Source: Bradyrhizobium sp. JYMT SZCCT0428 (GTDB lineage: Bacteria > Pseudomonadota > Alphaproteobacteria > Rhizobiales > Xanthobacteraceae). From it: DNA of 64,000 nucleotides. Below the pieces are notes generated by a model, which worked only from the letters and a program-made list of their open reading frames with translations, did not search any database and was not told the DNA's origin. Shown piece after piece: positions 17,439 to 28,197 of this stretch. Made by a program: the position numbers and the translations under genes. The stretch lies in assembly GCF_018131075.1 (NCBI RefSeq), contig NZ_JAFCLS010000004.1, positions 1 through 64,000 on the forward strand. The letters are read 5' to 3'. Within the stretch, counting starts at the first letter, position 1. Each line of letters opens with the position of its first letter.

Positions 17439-19118
17439 TCAGCCCTTGGCGACTTCCTTGGCAAAGGTATCGCGCAGGCCGATGGTGCGGTTGAACACCA
17501 GTCTGTCCGGCGTCGAGTCCTGATCGCGCACGAAATAGCCCTGCCGCTCGAACTGCATCACCTCGTTCGAATTGCTCTCGGCGACGCTGATCTCGATCCG
17601 CGCGTCGGACAGCACTTCCAGCGATTGCGGATTGATGTCGGCGGCGAAATTGCCGGCGTCGGGGCTCGGTTTTGCAAACAGCTGGTTGTAGACGCGGATT
17701 TCAGCAGGCCTCGACTGCGCCGCCGGCAGCCAGTGCATGGTGGCCTTGACCTTGCGTCCGTCAGGCGCGTTACCGCCCTTGGTGGCAGGATCATAGGTAC
17801 AGCGCAGCTCGACCACCTCGCCGGCATCATTCTTGATCACGCCCGTGCATTTGATGAAATAGGCGTAGCGCAGCCGCACTTCGTTGCCCGGAGAAAGCCG
17901 GAAGAATTTCTTCGGCGGGTTCTCCATGAAATCGTCCTGCTCGATATAGAGTTCGCGGCCGAACGTGATGCGGCGGGTGCCGGCGTCAGGATTGTCGGGG
18001 TGATTGACGGCCTCGAGCTCCTCGACCTGGCCTTCCGGATAGTTCTCGATCACGACCTTGAGCGGCCGCAGCACCGCCATGCGGCGCTCGGCCGTCTTGT
18101 TGAGCAGTTCGCGAATGCAGAATTCCAGCATGCCGACATCGACCACGCTGTTGGATTTCGCCACGCCGATGCGCTTGACGAATTCACGCACCGCCGCCGG
18201 CGGCACGCCGCGCCGCTTCAGGCCGGCGACGGTCGGCATCCGCGGATCGTCCCAGCCGGCGACATGGCCTTCGCGCACGAGCTGCGTCAGCACCCGCTTC
18301 GAGAGCAGCGTGTAGGTGATGTTGAGCCGTGCGAATTCATACTGCCGCGGCTTCGACGGCACCGGCAGCTTGTCGAGCAGCCATTCGTAGAGCGGCCGGT
18401 GATCCTCGAATTCCAGCGTGCAGATCGAATGGGTGATGCCTTCAATGGCGTCCGACTGGCCGTGCGCGTAGTCGTAGCTCGGGTAGATCGACCATTTGTC
18501 GCCGGTGCGCGGATGATGGGCGTGCAGGATCCGGTACAGGACGGGATCGCGTAGATTAATGTTGCCGGAGGCCATGTCGATCTTGGCGCGCAGCACGCGG
18601 GTGCCGTTCGGGAATTCGCCGGCCTTCATGCGGCGAAACAGATCGAGGTTTTCGTCCACCGGGCGGTCGCGGAACGGGCTGTTCTTGCCGGGTTCCGTCA
18701 GCGTGCCGCGCGCGATGCGGATTTCTTCCTGCGACTGGTCGTCGACATAGGCGTGGCCGGCCTTGATCAGGCCTTCCGCCCAGTCGTAGAGCCGCTCGAA
18801 ATAGTCGGAGGCGTAATAAAGATCGGTTCCCCAGTCATAGCCGAGCCAGCGCACGTCGGCCTGGATGGAATCGATATATTCCTGCTCTTCCTTGGTCGGG
18901 TTGGTGTCGTCGAAGCGCAAATGGCACTTGCCGCCAAACTCCTGCGCGATGCCGAAATTAAGGGCAATCGACTTGGCGTGGCCGATATGCAGGTAGCCGT
19001 TCGGCTCCGGCGGAAATCGGGTCACGATCCGGCTGTGCTTCTGGGTGTCGAGGTCGGCCTGGACGATGTCGCGAATGAAATCGCGCCCTGCCTCTGCCGC
19101 TGCCGGTTCTGTGGTCAT
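17439..19118 (-). CDS. glnS: Glutamine-tRNA ligase
   Basis: The product has 559 residues, normal for bacterial GlnRS. The class I HIGH motif is at residues 44-47 in '[15 protein letters not shown]', the KMSKS-like motif is '[10 protein letters not shown]', and the C-terminal half is the two-barrel anticodon-binding region of the Glx synthetases. The start at 19118 opens with [11 protein letters not shown]; the frame is open 24 codons more, but the family starts here. It is divergent from gltX, 166 bases away. Having GlnRS next to GluRS suggests direct charging of tRNA-Gln rather than only the amidotransferase route. Confidence 0.96.
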   Translation of the reverse strand: MTTEPAAAEAGRDFIRDIVQADLDTQKHSRIVTRFPPEPNGYLHIGHAKSIALNFGIAQEFGGKCHLRFDDTNPTKEEQEYIDSIQADVRWLGYDWGTDLYYASDYFERLYDWAEGLIKAGHAYVDDQSQEEIRIARGTLTEPGKNSPFRDRPVDENLDLFRRMKAGEFPNGTRVLRAKIDMASGNINLRDPVLYRILHAHHPRTGDKWSIYPSYDYAHGQSDAIEGITHSICTLEFEDHRPLYEWLLDKLPVPSKPRQYEFARLNITYTLLSKRVLTQLVREGHVAGWDDPRMPTVAGLKRRGVPPAAVREFVKRIGVAKSNSVVDVGMLEFCIRELLNKTAERRMAVLRPLKVVIENYPEGQVEELEAVNHPDNPDAGTRRITFGRELYIEQDDFMENPPKKFFRLSPGNEVRLRYAYFIKCTGVIKNDAGEVVELRCTYDPATKGGNAPDGRKVKATMHWLPAAQSRPAEIRVYNQLFAKPSPDAGNFAADINPQSLEVLSDARIEISVAESNSNEVMQFERQGYFVRDQDSTPDRLVFNRTIGLRDTFAKEVAKG

Positions 19119-19284
19119 GTACGTGTTCCCGCTCGGATAAGCGGCCCTTGTGCCAAATTCGCCCCGGCCCGCCAAGCCTGCTTTGGCCAAGGCGACACCA
19201 ATGACCTGACTTTAACGGCGAGACTTTAGTTATGCACCGTCCTGCTATACACCACGGCCGTTCAAGCATAGGCCAGCCCAAATC

Positions 19285-20709
19285 ATGACCTCCCCCGTCG
19301 TCACCCGCTTTGCCCCCTCGCCGACCGGCTTCCTCCATATCGGAGGCGCCCGCACCGCGCTGTTCAACTGGCTCTACGCCAAGAAGCATGGCGGCAAGAT
19401 GCTGCTGCGGATCGAGGATACCGACCGCGAGCGGTCGACCGAGCCGGCGATTGCCGCGATCCTCGACGGCTTGAAGTGGCTGGAGCTCGATTGGGACGGC
19501 GACGTGATCTACCAGTTCAGCCGCGCCGCCCGCCACCGCGAGGCCGCCGAGTCCCTGCTCGCCAGCGGCCGCGCCTATCGCTGCTATGCCACGCCGGAGG
19601 AACTGACGGCGATGCGCGAGAAGGCCCGCGCCGAGGGCCGCACCCGCCTCTATGACGGCCTGTGGCGCGACCGCGACCCGTCCGAAGCGCCCGCGGGCAT
19701 GAAGCCCACCATCCGCCTCAAGGCACCGCAGACCGGCGAGACCGTGATCGACGATCAGGTCCAGGGCCGCGTGGTCTGGCAGAACGAGAACCTCGACGAT
19801 CTCGTGCTGCTGCGCGGCGACGGCAACCCGACCTACATGCTGGCCGTGGTGGTCGACGACCACGACATGGGCGTCACCCATGTGATCCGGGGCGACGACC
19901 ATCTGATCAACGCCGCACGCCAGAAGCAGATCTACGACGCGCTGGAATGGACCATTCCGAACATGTCCCACATCCCGCTGATCCATGGGGCCGATGGCGC
20001 AAAGCTGTCGAAGCGCCATGGCGCGCTCGGGGTCGAGGCCTACCGCGCGCTCGGCTATCTGCCGGCGGCGCTGCGCAATTACCTGGTCCGGCTCGGCTGG
20101 GGCCATGGCGACCAGGAGATCTTCTCGACGGAGGAGATGATCGACGCGTTCGACCTGCCCGCGATCGGGCGTTCGGCGGCGCGCTTCGATTTCGCCAAGC
20201 TGGAAAACCTTAACGGCCACTACATCCGCCAGGCCGACGATCAATCCCTCGTGACCATGTTCGAGCAGTTACTGGATTACGTCCCCGACGGCGCCGAGCT
20301 AAAGGCAAAACTCAACGACACCACGCGGGCGCAATTGCTGCGGGCGATGCCGAGCCTGAAGGAGCGCGCCAAGACGCTGCTCGAACTGATCGCCGGCTCC
20401 TACTTCATCTTTGCCGACCGTCCGCTCGAACTCGAGCCGAAAGCGGCCGCCCTGCTGACGCCGGAAACCCGTGAACTGATCGGCAAGCTGCGCAGTGCGC
20501 TGGAGGCCGTCACCGACTGGAATTCGGAGACCACCGAAGCCGCCATGCGGAATTTCGCCGAGCAGAATAATCTTAAACTGGGCGCGGTTGCCCAGCCGCT
20601 CCGGGTGGCGCTGACCGGGCGGACGACCTCTCCCGGGATTTTTGACGTCCTGGCGGTGCTGGGGCGCGACCAGTGCCTGGCCCGGCTCGGCGATCAGGCC
20701 GCAGCCTAA
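19285..20709 (+). CDS. gltX: Glutamate-tRNA ligase
   Basis: The product has 474 residues. The HIGH motif is at residues 18-21 ('[14 protein letters not shown]') and the KMSKS motif is 'AKLSKRHG' near residue 240. The C-terminal all-helical anticodon-binding domain is present. It charges tRNA-Glu with glutamate. It is read toward gltA, which follows after 149 bases. Confidence 0.97.
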   Translation: MTSPVVTRFAPSPTGFLHIGGARTALFNWLYAKKHGGKMLLRIEDTDRERSTEPAIAAILDGLKWLELDWDGDVIYQFSRAARHREAAESLLASGRAYRCYATPEELTAMREKARAEGRTRLYDGLWRDRDPSEAPAGMKPTIRLKAPQTGETVIDDQVQGRVVWQNENLDDLVLLRGDGNPTYMLAVVVDDHDMGVTHVIRGDDHLINAARQKQIYDALEWTIPNMSHIPLIHGADGAKLSKRHGALGVEAYRALGYLPAALRNYLVRLGWGHGDQEIFSTEEMIDAFDLPAIGRSAARFDFAKLENLNGHYIRQADDQSLVTMFEQLLDYVPDGAELKAKLNDTTRAQLLRAMPSLKERAKTLLELIAGSYFIFADRPLELEPKAAALLTPETRELIGKLRSALEAVTDWNSETTEAAMRNFAEQNNLKLGAVAQPLRVALTGRTTSPGIFDVLAVLGRDQCLARLGDQAAA

Positions 20710-20858
20710 CCCCTCCATCCGGCCATCTTGCAGTGCACAGGGCAATAAGCTACGCATTTTGAAGTCGCCTTCTAGACAATCCGGCTTGCCCTGTTATCTG
20801 CCAGAAAACGGCATCAGGTCAGCCCGGTTTTCGCAACGATTTCATCGGGGACTTCGCG

Positions 20859-22163
<1,305 letters not shown>

Positions 22164-22189
22164 GGCGCGACGGATACGAGACCGAAGAA

Positions 22190-22222
22190 AGCCGGATGCG
22201 ATAGTCGCGTCCGGCTTTTTTC
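22190..22222 (+). terminator. Rho-independent terminator of gltA
   Basis: An eleven-base stem (gccggatgcga / tcgcgtccggc, one G-T pair) with loop 'tag' is followed by a run of six T. It begins about 28 bases after the gltA stop. Confidence 0.85.
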
Positions 22223-22226
22223 TTGT

Positions 22227-22307
22227 AGGGTGGGTGGAGCGAAGCGATACCCACCGCTTGTTGGTTTACGACGTGATGGGTATCGCTTCGCTCCACCCAT
22301 CCTACGG
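22227..22307. repeat. Long inverted repeat (palindromic REP-like element)
   Basis: The arms 'gtagggtgggtggagcgaag...' and '...cttcgctccacccatcctac' are about 30 bases each, nearly perfectly complementary, and enclose a loop of about 20 bases. It sits between the gltA terminator and the GFA-family gene. The same type of element is common in Bradyrhizobium genomes. Confidence 0.85.
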
Positions 22308-22329
22308 ACTAAGATTCCAGGAGACCCCC

Positions 22330-22734
22330 ATGCTCACCGGAAGCTGCATGTGCAAAAGCGTGGCCTATGAGGTGGACGCCGAACCCGGCGCCATCGTGCA
22401 CTGCCACTGCGCCACCTGCCGCAAGGCGCATGGCTCGGCGTTCTCGACGGTGACCAGCGTCCCGCGCGACCGCTTTCGCTGGACCAAAGGCGAAAGCCTG
22501 CTCAGGGGTTTTGAATCCTCGCCCGGCAAGCAACGCTATTTCTGCACGCAATGCGGCTCGCAAATCGTCGCCGAGCGCGCCGGCACCGGCACCATCCTGC
22601 TGCGGATGGGGTGTCTCGACACGCCGATCACCAAGCGGCCCGCCGCACACATCTGGCGATCGGATTGCGCAACGTGGTTCGATCCGAAGGATCAATTGCC
22701 GGAATGGCCGGAAGGTTCGGCGCCGAAGGCGTAG
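22330..22734 (+). CDS. GFA/CENP-V family zinc-binding protein
   Basis: The product has 134 residues, typical of the glutathione-dependent formaldehyde-activating (GFA) family. The cysteine ligands are all present: 'GSCMCKSVAYEV', 'CHCATCRKAHGSAF' and 'YFCTQCGS'. The ATG at 22330 has AGGAG seven bases upstream; the frame runs back into the palindromic repeat and is not coding there. Few members have a proven reaction, so the exact function is unknown. It is convergent with lpxB, with two bases between. Confidence 0.92.
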   Translation: MLTGSCMCKSVAYEVDAEPGAIVHCHCATCRKAHGSAFSTVTSVPRDRFRWTKGESLLRGFESSPGKQRYFCTQCGSQIVAERAGTGTILLRMGCLDTPITKRPAAHIWRSDCATWFDPKDQLPEWPEGSAPKA

Positions 22735-22736
22735 CT

Positions 22737-23921
22737 TTACCGCCGCGCTTTGCGCATCGTCGCGAGCACGATGTCGGCGGCGCGGGCGCTCGGTGGCGTG
22801 TTGCCGGTCGACATGATCCGGTCGATTTTCGCAAAGGCTTCGAGCTGCTTTCGACGCAGCGCGGACTCGCCGAGCAACTCGCGCAGCACCTGCGATAGTT
22901 TTTCCGCCGTGCAGTCCTGCTGCAGGAATTCGGGAACGACATTTTCGCCGATCACGAGATTGGCCAGGATCACCGAACTCACATTGATGACCCGCTGCAA
23001 TATCCAGGCTTCCATCGCGCCGGTGCGGTAGGCCGTCACCATCGGCACGCCTGATAGTGCAAGTTCGAGTGTCACGGTGCCCGATTTTGCCAGTGCCGCA
23101 TGTGCGATCCGGAACGCCGCCCGCTTCTCCTGCTCGCCGATCACGACGCGGGGCTGCACCGTCCAGGTCTTCAGCGCTTCCGCGACCGCCTCCTGCAGAT
23201 GCGGCATGGTCGGCAGGATCAACTCGAACGCCACGCCCTCGGCATTGAGCCGCGCCAGCGCCTGGCCGAACACCGCCATGTGGTGGCGGATCTCGCTGCG
23301 GCGGCTTCCCGGCAGCACCAGCAACACCGGCGGCGCCGTGTCCCGCCGCTGCTGTTCCTCTAGTGTGGGCCGGAGCGAGGCGAGCTGTTCGGTCAGGGGA
23401 TGGCCTACATAGCTGCAGGGCGGCCCGCGCAGCTTGTGATAGGCCTGCGGTTCGAACGGCAGCAGGGCCAGCACGTGATCGACGTAAGTCAGCATCGCGC
23501 GGGCCCGGCCGGGCCGCCACGCCCAGACCGAGGGCGAGACATAGTCGACGATCGGAATCTTGGGATCGCTGGCGCGGACACGCTTGGCCACGCGGTGGGT
23601 GAAATCGGGGCTGTCGATGATGACGAGAATGTCGGGCGCCGCCTCGGTCACCGCGGCGGCGGTTTGCTTGATCAGCCGCAGGATCTTCGGCAGTTGCTTG
23701 ACCACGGCGGCAAGGCCGATGATCGAGAGCTCCTCGATCGGAAACCACGAATTCATGCCTTCGCGCGCCATCGCGCGGCCGCCGACGCCTTCGAACTGCA
23801 CCGCGTCGCCGAGGCGCTGGCGCAACACTTTCATCAGATTGGCGCCGAGGCGATCGCCGGATTCCTCCGTCGCAATCAGCACGATCTTGCGCACCGTGTC
23901 GGTGGTCGGACGCGGCGGCAT
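22737..23921 (-). CDS. lpxB: Lipid-A-disaccharide synthase
   Basis: The product has 394 residues, a GT19 glycosyltransferase that joins UDP-2,3-diacylglucosamine and lipid X to form the lipid A disaccharide. 'IATEESGDRLGANLMKVL' is the N-terminal signature, 'FEGVGGRAMAREGM' follows, and 'LPGSRRSEIRHHM' is the sugar-nucleotide region. The ATG at 23921 shares its A with the lpxI stop (TGATG), so the two are translationally coupled; a GTG one codon earlier is possible. Confidence 0.96.
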   Translation of the reverse strand: MPPRPTTDTVRKIVLIATEESGDRLGANLMKVLRQRLGDAVQFEGVGGRAMAREGMNSWFPIEELSIIGLAAVVKQLPKILRLIKQTAAAVTEAAPDILVIIDSPDFTHRVAKRVRASDPKIPIVDYVSPSVWAWRPGRARAMLTYVDHVLALLPFEPQAYHKLRGPPCSYVGHPLTEQLASLRPTLEEQQRRDTAPPVLLVLPGSRRSEIRHHMAVFGQALARLNAEGVAFELILPTMPHLQEAVAEALKTWTVQPRVVIGEQEKRAAFRIAHAALAKSGTVTLELALSGVPMVTAYRTGAMEAWILQRVINVSSVILANLVIGENVVPEFLQQDCTAEKLSQVLRELLGESALRRKQLEAFAKIDRIMSTGNTPPSARAADIVLATMRKARR

Positions 23922-24799
23922 CACGCCGGCAGCCCCTGGATGAAGAGGCCGGCGCTGTCGGCGGCCTCGATCATGGCCTGCGCGTCCGCCGCGATGGTTT
24001 GTCCGGCAATGATGGCAATGCCGGCAAGCCCTGCCTTGGCCGCGCCTTCGACCGTCGTTCTCCCCACCGTCGGCAGGTCGAAGCGCAAATCCTGGCTGGT
24101 CTTGGGCGCCTTGACCAGCACGCCGCGGCCCGTGCTGGCACGGATGCGGCCCTCACTGCGCAACCGCGCCACGCGCGCCAAGAGGCCGTCGGTGCCCTCG
24201 ATGTCTTCCACCGCCACCACGTGACCGTCGATCACCACGACGGCCTGGCCGATGTCGAACGGACTTAGCGCGCGCAACACTTCCCGCCCCTTCTCGATGT
24301 CGGCGGTACCGGCCGCATCAGGCGTTGCGCGGGCGATGCGCCCCTCGGGCATCAGCATATCGGGGGCGACATCCCGTATCCCGACCATGCGAAAGCCGTC
24401 CTGCTCGAAAATCCGGCCGATGCCCGACAGCAGATGGTCGTCGCCGCCGCGAAACGCCGCTAGGATTGGGCCGATGACGCGGATCGTTCCCCAGTCCAGC
24501 CTGATTTCGGACAGCGCCGGCCGCAGCAGCGTGCCGATGAAGATCAGGTCGCGGCAGCCTTCGCTGCGCAACAGTTTTTTCGCCCGGCCGATTTGTCCGA
24601 CCGAAATCCAGTGATGGCGGAAGCGTTCGGCCCGGACCGGGTCGCAGGAACCCCGCAGCGCGAACAGCACCGGCGCGATGCCGCGCGCGGCAAGCAACTC
24701 CGCGACCGCGAACGGCATGGCGCCGCCGCCCGCGATCACGCCGACCGGCGAAGAAATCTCTGAAGCCGCTGAACTCATGGGCTGCGGCGATCCCGTCAT
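23921..24799 (-). CDS. lpxI: UDP-2,3-diacylglucosamine pyrophosphatase LpxI
   Basis: The product has 292 residues, matching LpxI (DUF1009), the enzyme that replaces LpxH in alphaproteobacteria. 'PVGVIAGGGAMPFAVAELLAARG' is the N-terminal motif and 'DLPTVGRTTVEGAAKAGLAG' the conserved C-terminal catalytic region. It yields lipid X for LpxB. The start at 24799 overlaps the lpxA stop (ATGA); a later ATG at 24778 lacks a ribosome-binding site. Confidence 0.94.
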   Translation of the reverse strand: MTGSPQPMSSAASEISSPVGVIAGGGAMPFAVAELLAARGIAPVLFALRGSCDPVRAERFRHHWISVGQIGRAKKLLRSEGCRDLIFIGTLLRPALSEIRLDWGTIRVIGPILAAFRGGDDHLLSGIGRIFEQDGFRMVGIRDVAPDMLMPEGRIARATPDAAGTADIEKGREVLRALSPFDIGQAVVVIDGHVVAVEDIEGTDGLLARVARLRSEGRIRASTGRGVLVKAPKTSQDLRFDLPTVGRTTVEGAAKAGLAGIAIIAGQTIAADAQAMIEAADSAGLFIQGLPA

Positions 24800-25602
24800 C
24801 AGGATTTATGAGCGCCGTCGGCCGGCAGGCACAGCGCGCGATGCTTGCCCGCATCGATGAAGGCGAGGATTTCCGCGATCGCCGGATCGTTGGCCGCCAG
24901 CGGCTGAACCTCGGTCAGCCGTTCGGCGAAGATGCCGGGGCCATGGAACAGCTTTTGATAGAAGGAGCGCACCGTGACGAGCCGGTCCTTGGTGAATTTG
25001 CGACGCTTCATGCCGATGATGTTGAGGCCTTCAAGGCTCGCATACTGGCCGTTGACGAGGCCGAACGGAATGACGTCGCCGCGCACGCCGCAGACGCCGC
25101 CGACCATCACCTGCGGCCCGATCCGCGTGAACTGATGCACGGCGGAGAGCCCGCCGATGAAGACGAAATCGCCGATCTCGCAATGGCCGCCGAGCGTGGC
25201 CGACGTGGCGAAGATCACGTCATTGCCGACCTGGCAATCATGGCCGACATGGCTGCAGTTCATGAAATAGCCGCGCTCCCCGACCCGCGTGACGCCGCCG
25301 CCGGCAACGGTGCCGGCGTTCATGGTGACGGATTCGCGGATGGTGCAGCCGGCCCCGATTTCAAGTTTCGTCAGTTCGCCGCGATAGCTCAGCGATTGCG
25401 GCGGGGTGCCGAGCGAGACGAACGGATAGATCGTGCAGCCGTCGCCGATGGATGTCTGCGCCGTGATGTGGACATGGCCGATCAGCTTGCAATTGGCGCC
25501 GATCACGACGTGAGGCCCGACGATGCAATAGGGACCGATCGAGGTGCCCTCGCCGATCACAGCGCCATCTTCAATCCGCGCGGTGGGATCGATCGTCGTC
25601 AT
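24799..25602 (-). CDS. lpxA: UDP-N-acetylglucosamine acyltransferase
   Basis: The product has 267 residues, a left-handed beta helix of hexapeptide repeats ('IGPYCIVGPHVVIGANCKL'...) with the catalytic His in 'GHDCQVGND' and 'AVHQFTRIG'. It starts lipid A synthesis by acylating UDP-GlcNAc. The ATG at 25602 follows a TTG that could also serve. Unlike the rest of the lpx run, it has a 176-base gap upstream and a different gene before it, so it may have its own promoter. Confidence 0.96.
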   Translation of the reverse strand: MTTIDPTARIEDGAVIGEGTSIGPYCIVGPHVVIGANCKLIGHVHITAQTSIGDGCTIYPFVSLGTPPQSLSYRGELTKLEIGAGCTIRESVTMNAGTVAGGGVTRVGERGYFMNCSHVGHDCQVGNDVIFATSATLGGHCEIGDFVFIGGLSAVHQFTRIGPQVMVGGVCGVRGDVIPFGLVNGQYASLEGLNIIGMKRRKFTKDRLVTVRSFYQKLFHGPGIFAERLTEVQPLAANDPAIAEILAFIDAGKHRALCLPADGAHKS

Positions 25603-25778
25603 CAAATGCGTCCAGGTTGGGCTGATATCGCCGGGCGATATTATCTCGGGTTTTCCGGTGGTTACCGCGACAGGACCGCGCTTGTCCAGTGACGTATGGT
25701 TACGGCAGATGTCGCCACGTTTGGATCAATGGCCTTTGCCCGAACCTCCGCTCTTCCGGGTTGGGTGGTCGATGGAAA

Positions 25779-26192
25779 TCAATACCGGAATCGCCGGCTG
25801 AGGCCGGAAGCCGCAAGACCGGCAGACGCACAGGTCATGCTGCCCGGCAGGAAGCAGCGGATGGAAATCCCGAGCGCGCTTTTGACCGGCCAGACCATCG
25901 TTCGACCGGCGCGATTGGGCTCCGTGATAACCGCATCATCGGGAACGACGACCCAAATGCCCTCGAGGCGGACACGGTAATGTCCATTCTGGGATTCCCA
26001 GTCCGGATCCGACACGACAAAACCATCCGCATCAGAGCAGCACAGGCCCTGGCCGCTCCTCAGCCTATCGAACCATGGCTTCAATGGAGACGCGGCGTAC
26101 CGGCCGTCGTCGCGCGCGCTACTCCTGTTTCCTGCCCAAAGAATCGCCAAAAGCACCGCGATCCAGAGCTTCGAGAAATTCGTGCAATGCAT
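25779..26192 (-). CDS. Conserved exported hypothetical protein
   Basis: The product has 137 residues with a signal peptide ('LWIAVLLAILWAGNRSSA'). The mature part has 'KPWFDRLRSGQGLCCSDADG' and 'VTEPNRAGRTMVWP', ending with 'IRCFLPGSMT'. Paired cysteines suggest a disulphide in the periplasm. I associate this layout with a conserved but uncharacterised family in Rhizobiales. It sits inside the lipid A cluster, divergent from the KTSC gene and 176 bases upstream of lpxA on the same strand. Confidence 0.8.
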   Translation of the reverse strand: MHCTNFSKLWIAVLLAILWAGNRSSARDDGRYAASPLKPWFDRLRSGQGLCCSDADGFVVSDPDWESQNGHYRVRLEGIWVVVPDDAVITEPNRAGRTMVWPVKSALGISIRCFLPGSMTCASAGLAASGLSRRFRY

Positions 26193-26328
26193 GTTCGCCC
26201 CCAGTGTTGAGGACCAGGTTTCACGCCGGCGTAACAAAGCGCTTGTTTGGCGGAAGTTCCAATGCAGCGGGCGGCGCGCTTCGGGGCGTTTTCCAAAATC
26301 GAAGCATCTGCGCTATCCTGTGCGCGCC

Positions 26329-26646
26329 ATGGTCAGAATTGCGACGCTGCTTCTGCATCTGTTCACCGCCGGGGTCGATGCCGAAACCGTTGATGTCAGG
26401 GATCGCGGCCCGGTCGATCTCGGGACGTTCGAGTGCCGCGACATCACACGCAGCAGCATCTTGCAACGCGTCTGCTACGATCGCGCGCAACGCCACCTGA
26501 TCGTCGCGATCAAGGGAGCCTACGACCAGTATTGCGATCTACCGGCCGAGACGTACGACGCGTTGCTGGGCGCGCCGTCGATGGGCGGGTTCTTCAACCG
26601 CCATATCCGGGGAGAGTCGGGCGCGGCCTTCGCCTGCCGCAATTAA
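26329..26646 (+). CDS. KTSC-domain protein, exported
   Basis: The product has 105 residues with a short signal peptide ('[14 protein letters not shown]'). The rest is a KTSC-like domain ('[48 protein letters not shown]'), a small fold of unknown role. It is read against the lipid A genes, and its TAA overlaps the fabZ TAA on the other strand in the palindrome TTAA, so the two stops are shared. Confidence 0.82.
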   Translation: MVRIATLLLHLFTAGVDAETVDVRDRGPVDLGTFECRDITRSSILQRVCYDRAQRHLIVAIKGAYDQYCDLPAETYDALLGAPSMGGFFNRHIRGESGAAFACRN

Positions 26647-27101
26647 TCCGTCAGCATCGCGCCGACATCGGCCTCGGCGACCACGGTGCCATTGACCTTG
26701 GCGTCGCCGTGAAACCACCACATCGCCTTGCGGCGGCCGATCGACCGCATGTGGTATTCGATGGTGTCGCCGGGCATCACGGGTTTGCGGAACTTGCACT
26801 TGTCGATGGTCAGGAAGTACACCGCGCGCGGCTTCTCGGTGCCTTCGACCGACTTGATTCCGATCACGCCGGCGGTCTGCGCCATGGCCTCGATCATCAT
26901 CACGCCGGGATAGACCGGGCGTTCCGGGAAATGTCCCTGAAACGCCGGCTCGTTGAAGGTCACATTCTTGACGCCGATGCCGGAGTAATCGGTGCGGATG
27001 TTGATCACCCGGTCGATCAGCAGCATCGGAAAACGATGCGGAAGCGTCTTGAGGATCTCGTTGATATCAACGAGTTCAAACCTGACCGGCACCTCCTCCA
27101 T
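26643..27101 (-). CDS. fabZ: 3-hydroxyacyl-ACP dehydratase FabZ
   Basis: The product has 152 residues, a hotdog-fold dehydratase of fatty acid synthesis. '[13 protein letters not shown]' contains the catalytic His and '[18 protein letters not shown]' the catalytic Glu. The ATG at 27101 shares its A with the lpxD stop (TGATG); a GTG one codon upstream is an alternative. It supplies hydroxyacyl-ACP balance next to the LpxD and LpxA acyltransferases. Confidence 0.96.
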   Translation of the reverse strand: MEEVPVRFELVDINEILKTLPHRFPMLLIDRVINIRTDYSGIGVKNVTFNEPAFQGHFPERPVYPGVMMIEAMAQTAGVIGIKSVEGTEKPRAVYFLTIDKCKFRKPVMPGDTIEYHMRSIGRRKAMWWFHGDAKVNGTVVAEADVGAMLTD

Positions 27102-28165
27102 CACTCCCGTCCCTCGTTCTTCGGATCGGCGGCGCTCTGCGCCAGTCGCTCCACTGCAATAATCTCCCTAAACCACTGTTTGGTCGGTTTTGCAAAAAAC
27201 CCGCCCCAGCGGCCGTTGGGCGGGATGTCATCCTTGACCCCGCTCATGGCGGTGACCTGGGCACCGTCGCCGATCTTGAGATGGTTATTGATGCCTACCT
27301 TGGCGCCCAGCGCGACATTGTCCCCGATCGTCAGGCTGCCCGCGAGCCCGATCTGGGCCGCGAGCAGGCAGTGCCTGCCGATGGTCACATTGTGGCCGAT
27401 CTGGACCTGATTGTCGATTTTAGTGCCCTCGCCGATGACGGTATCGCGCAGGCTACCGCGATCGATGGTGGTGTTGGCGCCGATCTCGACATTGTTCTGG
27501 ATCAGGACGCGGCCGGTCTGCGGCACCTTCAGATGGCCCTCCGGACCGAAGAAAATGAAGCCATAGCCGTCCTGGCCGATGCTGCATCCCGGGTGGATCA
27601 GCACGTTGTTGCCGATCAGGGCGAACTGGATCGCGGTACGCGCGCCGACATTGCAGTCCCGGCCGATCCGCACCTCGGCCCCGATCACGGCCCCTGCGCC
27701 GATCACCGTTCCCGCCCCGATCTCGACCCGAGCGCCGATCACCGCCAGCGGATCGACGATGACGCCGTCTTCCAGATGGGCTGACGGGTCGATGATCGCC
27801 GACGGGGCAATTCCCTCATTGTCGAACCAGGACTGCGGACGCAACGCATCTTCATGCCACTGGCGCGCGATCTGCACGAACGCGCGGAACGGCTGGGCAG
27901 ACCGCAGCACCGCGACATGAGGCGGTACCTGCGCCACAAAACGCGGGCTGACCAAGCAGGCGCCGGCCTTGGTCGAGGCGAGCTGGTCGGCGTATTTGAG
28001 GTTGTCGAAGAATGCCAGGTGCATCGGGCCGGCCTCGTCGAGCGACGCGAGGCCCCGGACGACATGGCCGCCTTGTGCGGGGTCGACCAATACCGACTTC
28101 GTCAACGCGGCGATATCAGCCAGCGTCGACGAAGGCGGTTCCCTGAAGAACATCGGCTGCGCCAT
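27101..28165 (-). CDS. lpxD: UDP-3-O-(3-hydroxyacyl)glucosamine N-acyltransferase
   Basis: The product has 354 residues. The N-terminal domain (about 1-105) precedes a hexapeptide-repeat beta helix ('[20 protein letters not shown]'...). '[12 protein letters not shown]' holds the catalytic His. It adds the N-linked acyl chain in lipid A synthesis. It lies 32 bases after bamA. Confidence 0.96.
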   Translation of the reverse strand: MAQPMFFREPPSSTLADIAALTKSVLVDPAQGGHVVRGLASLDEAGPMHLAFFDNLKYADQLASTKAGACLVSPRFVAQVPPHVAVLRSAQPFRAFVQIARQWHEDALRPQSWFDNEGIAPSAIIDPSAHLEDGVIVDPLAVIGARVEIGAGTVIGAGAVIGAEVRIGRDCNVGARTAIQFALIGNNVLIHPGCSIGQDGYGFIFFGPEGHLKVPQTGRVLIQNNVEIGANTTIDRGSLRDTVIGEGTKIDNQVQIGHNVTIGRHCLLAAQIGLAGSLTIGDNVALGAKVGINNHLKIGDGAQVTAMSGVKDDIPPNGRWGGFFAKPTKQWFREIIAVERLAQSAADPKNEGRE

Positions 28166-28197
28166 TCCACCCGTCGCAGTCCGGCCGGTTGCTGGAT

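Noticed and set aside
22309..23748. A 479-codon open frame on the minus strand
   Set aside because: Runs in another frame through lpxB and then through the GFA gene; low-complexity Arg/Ala composition.
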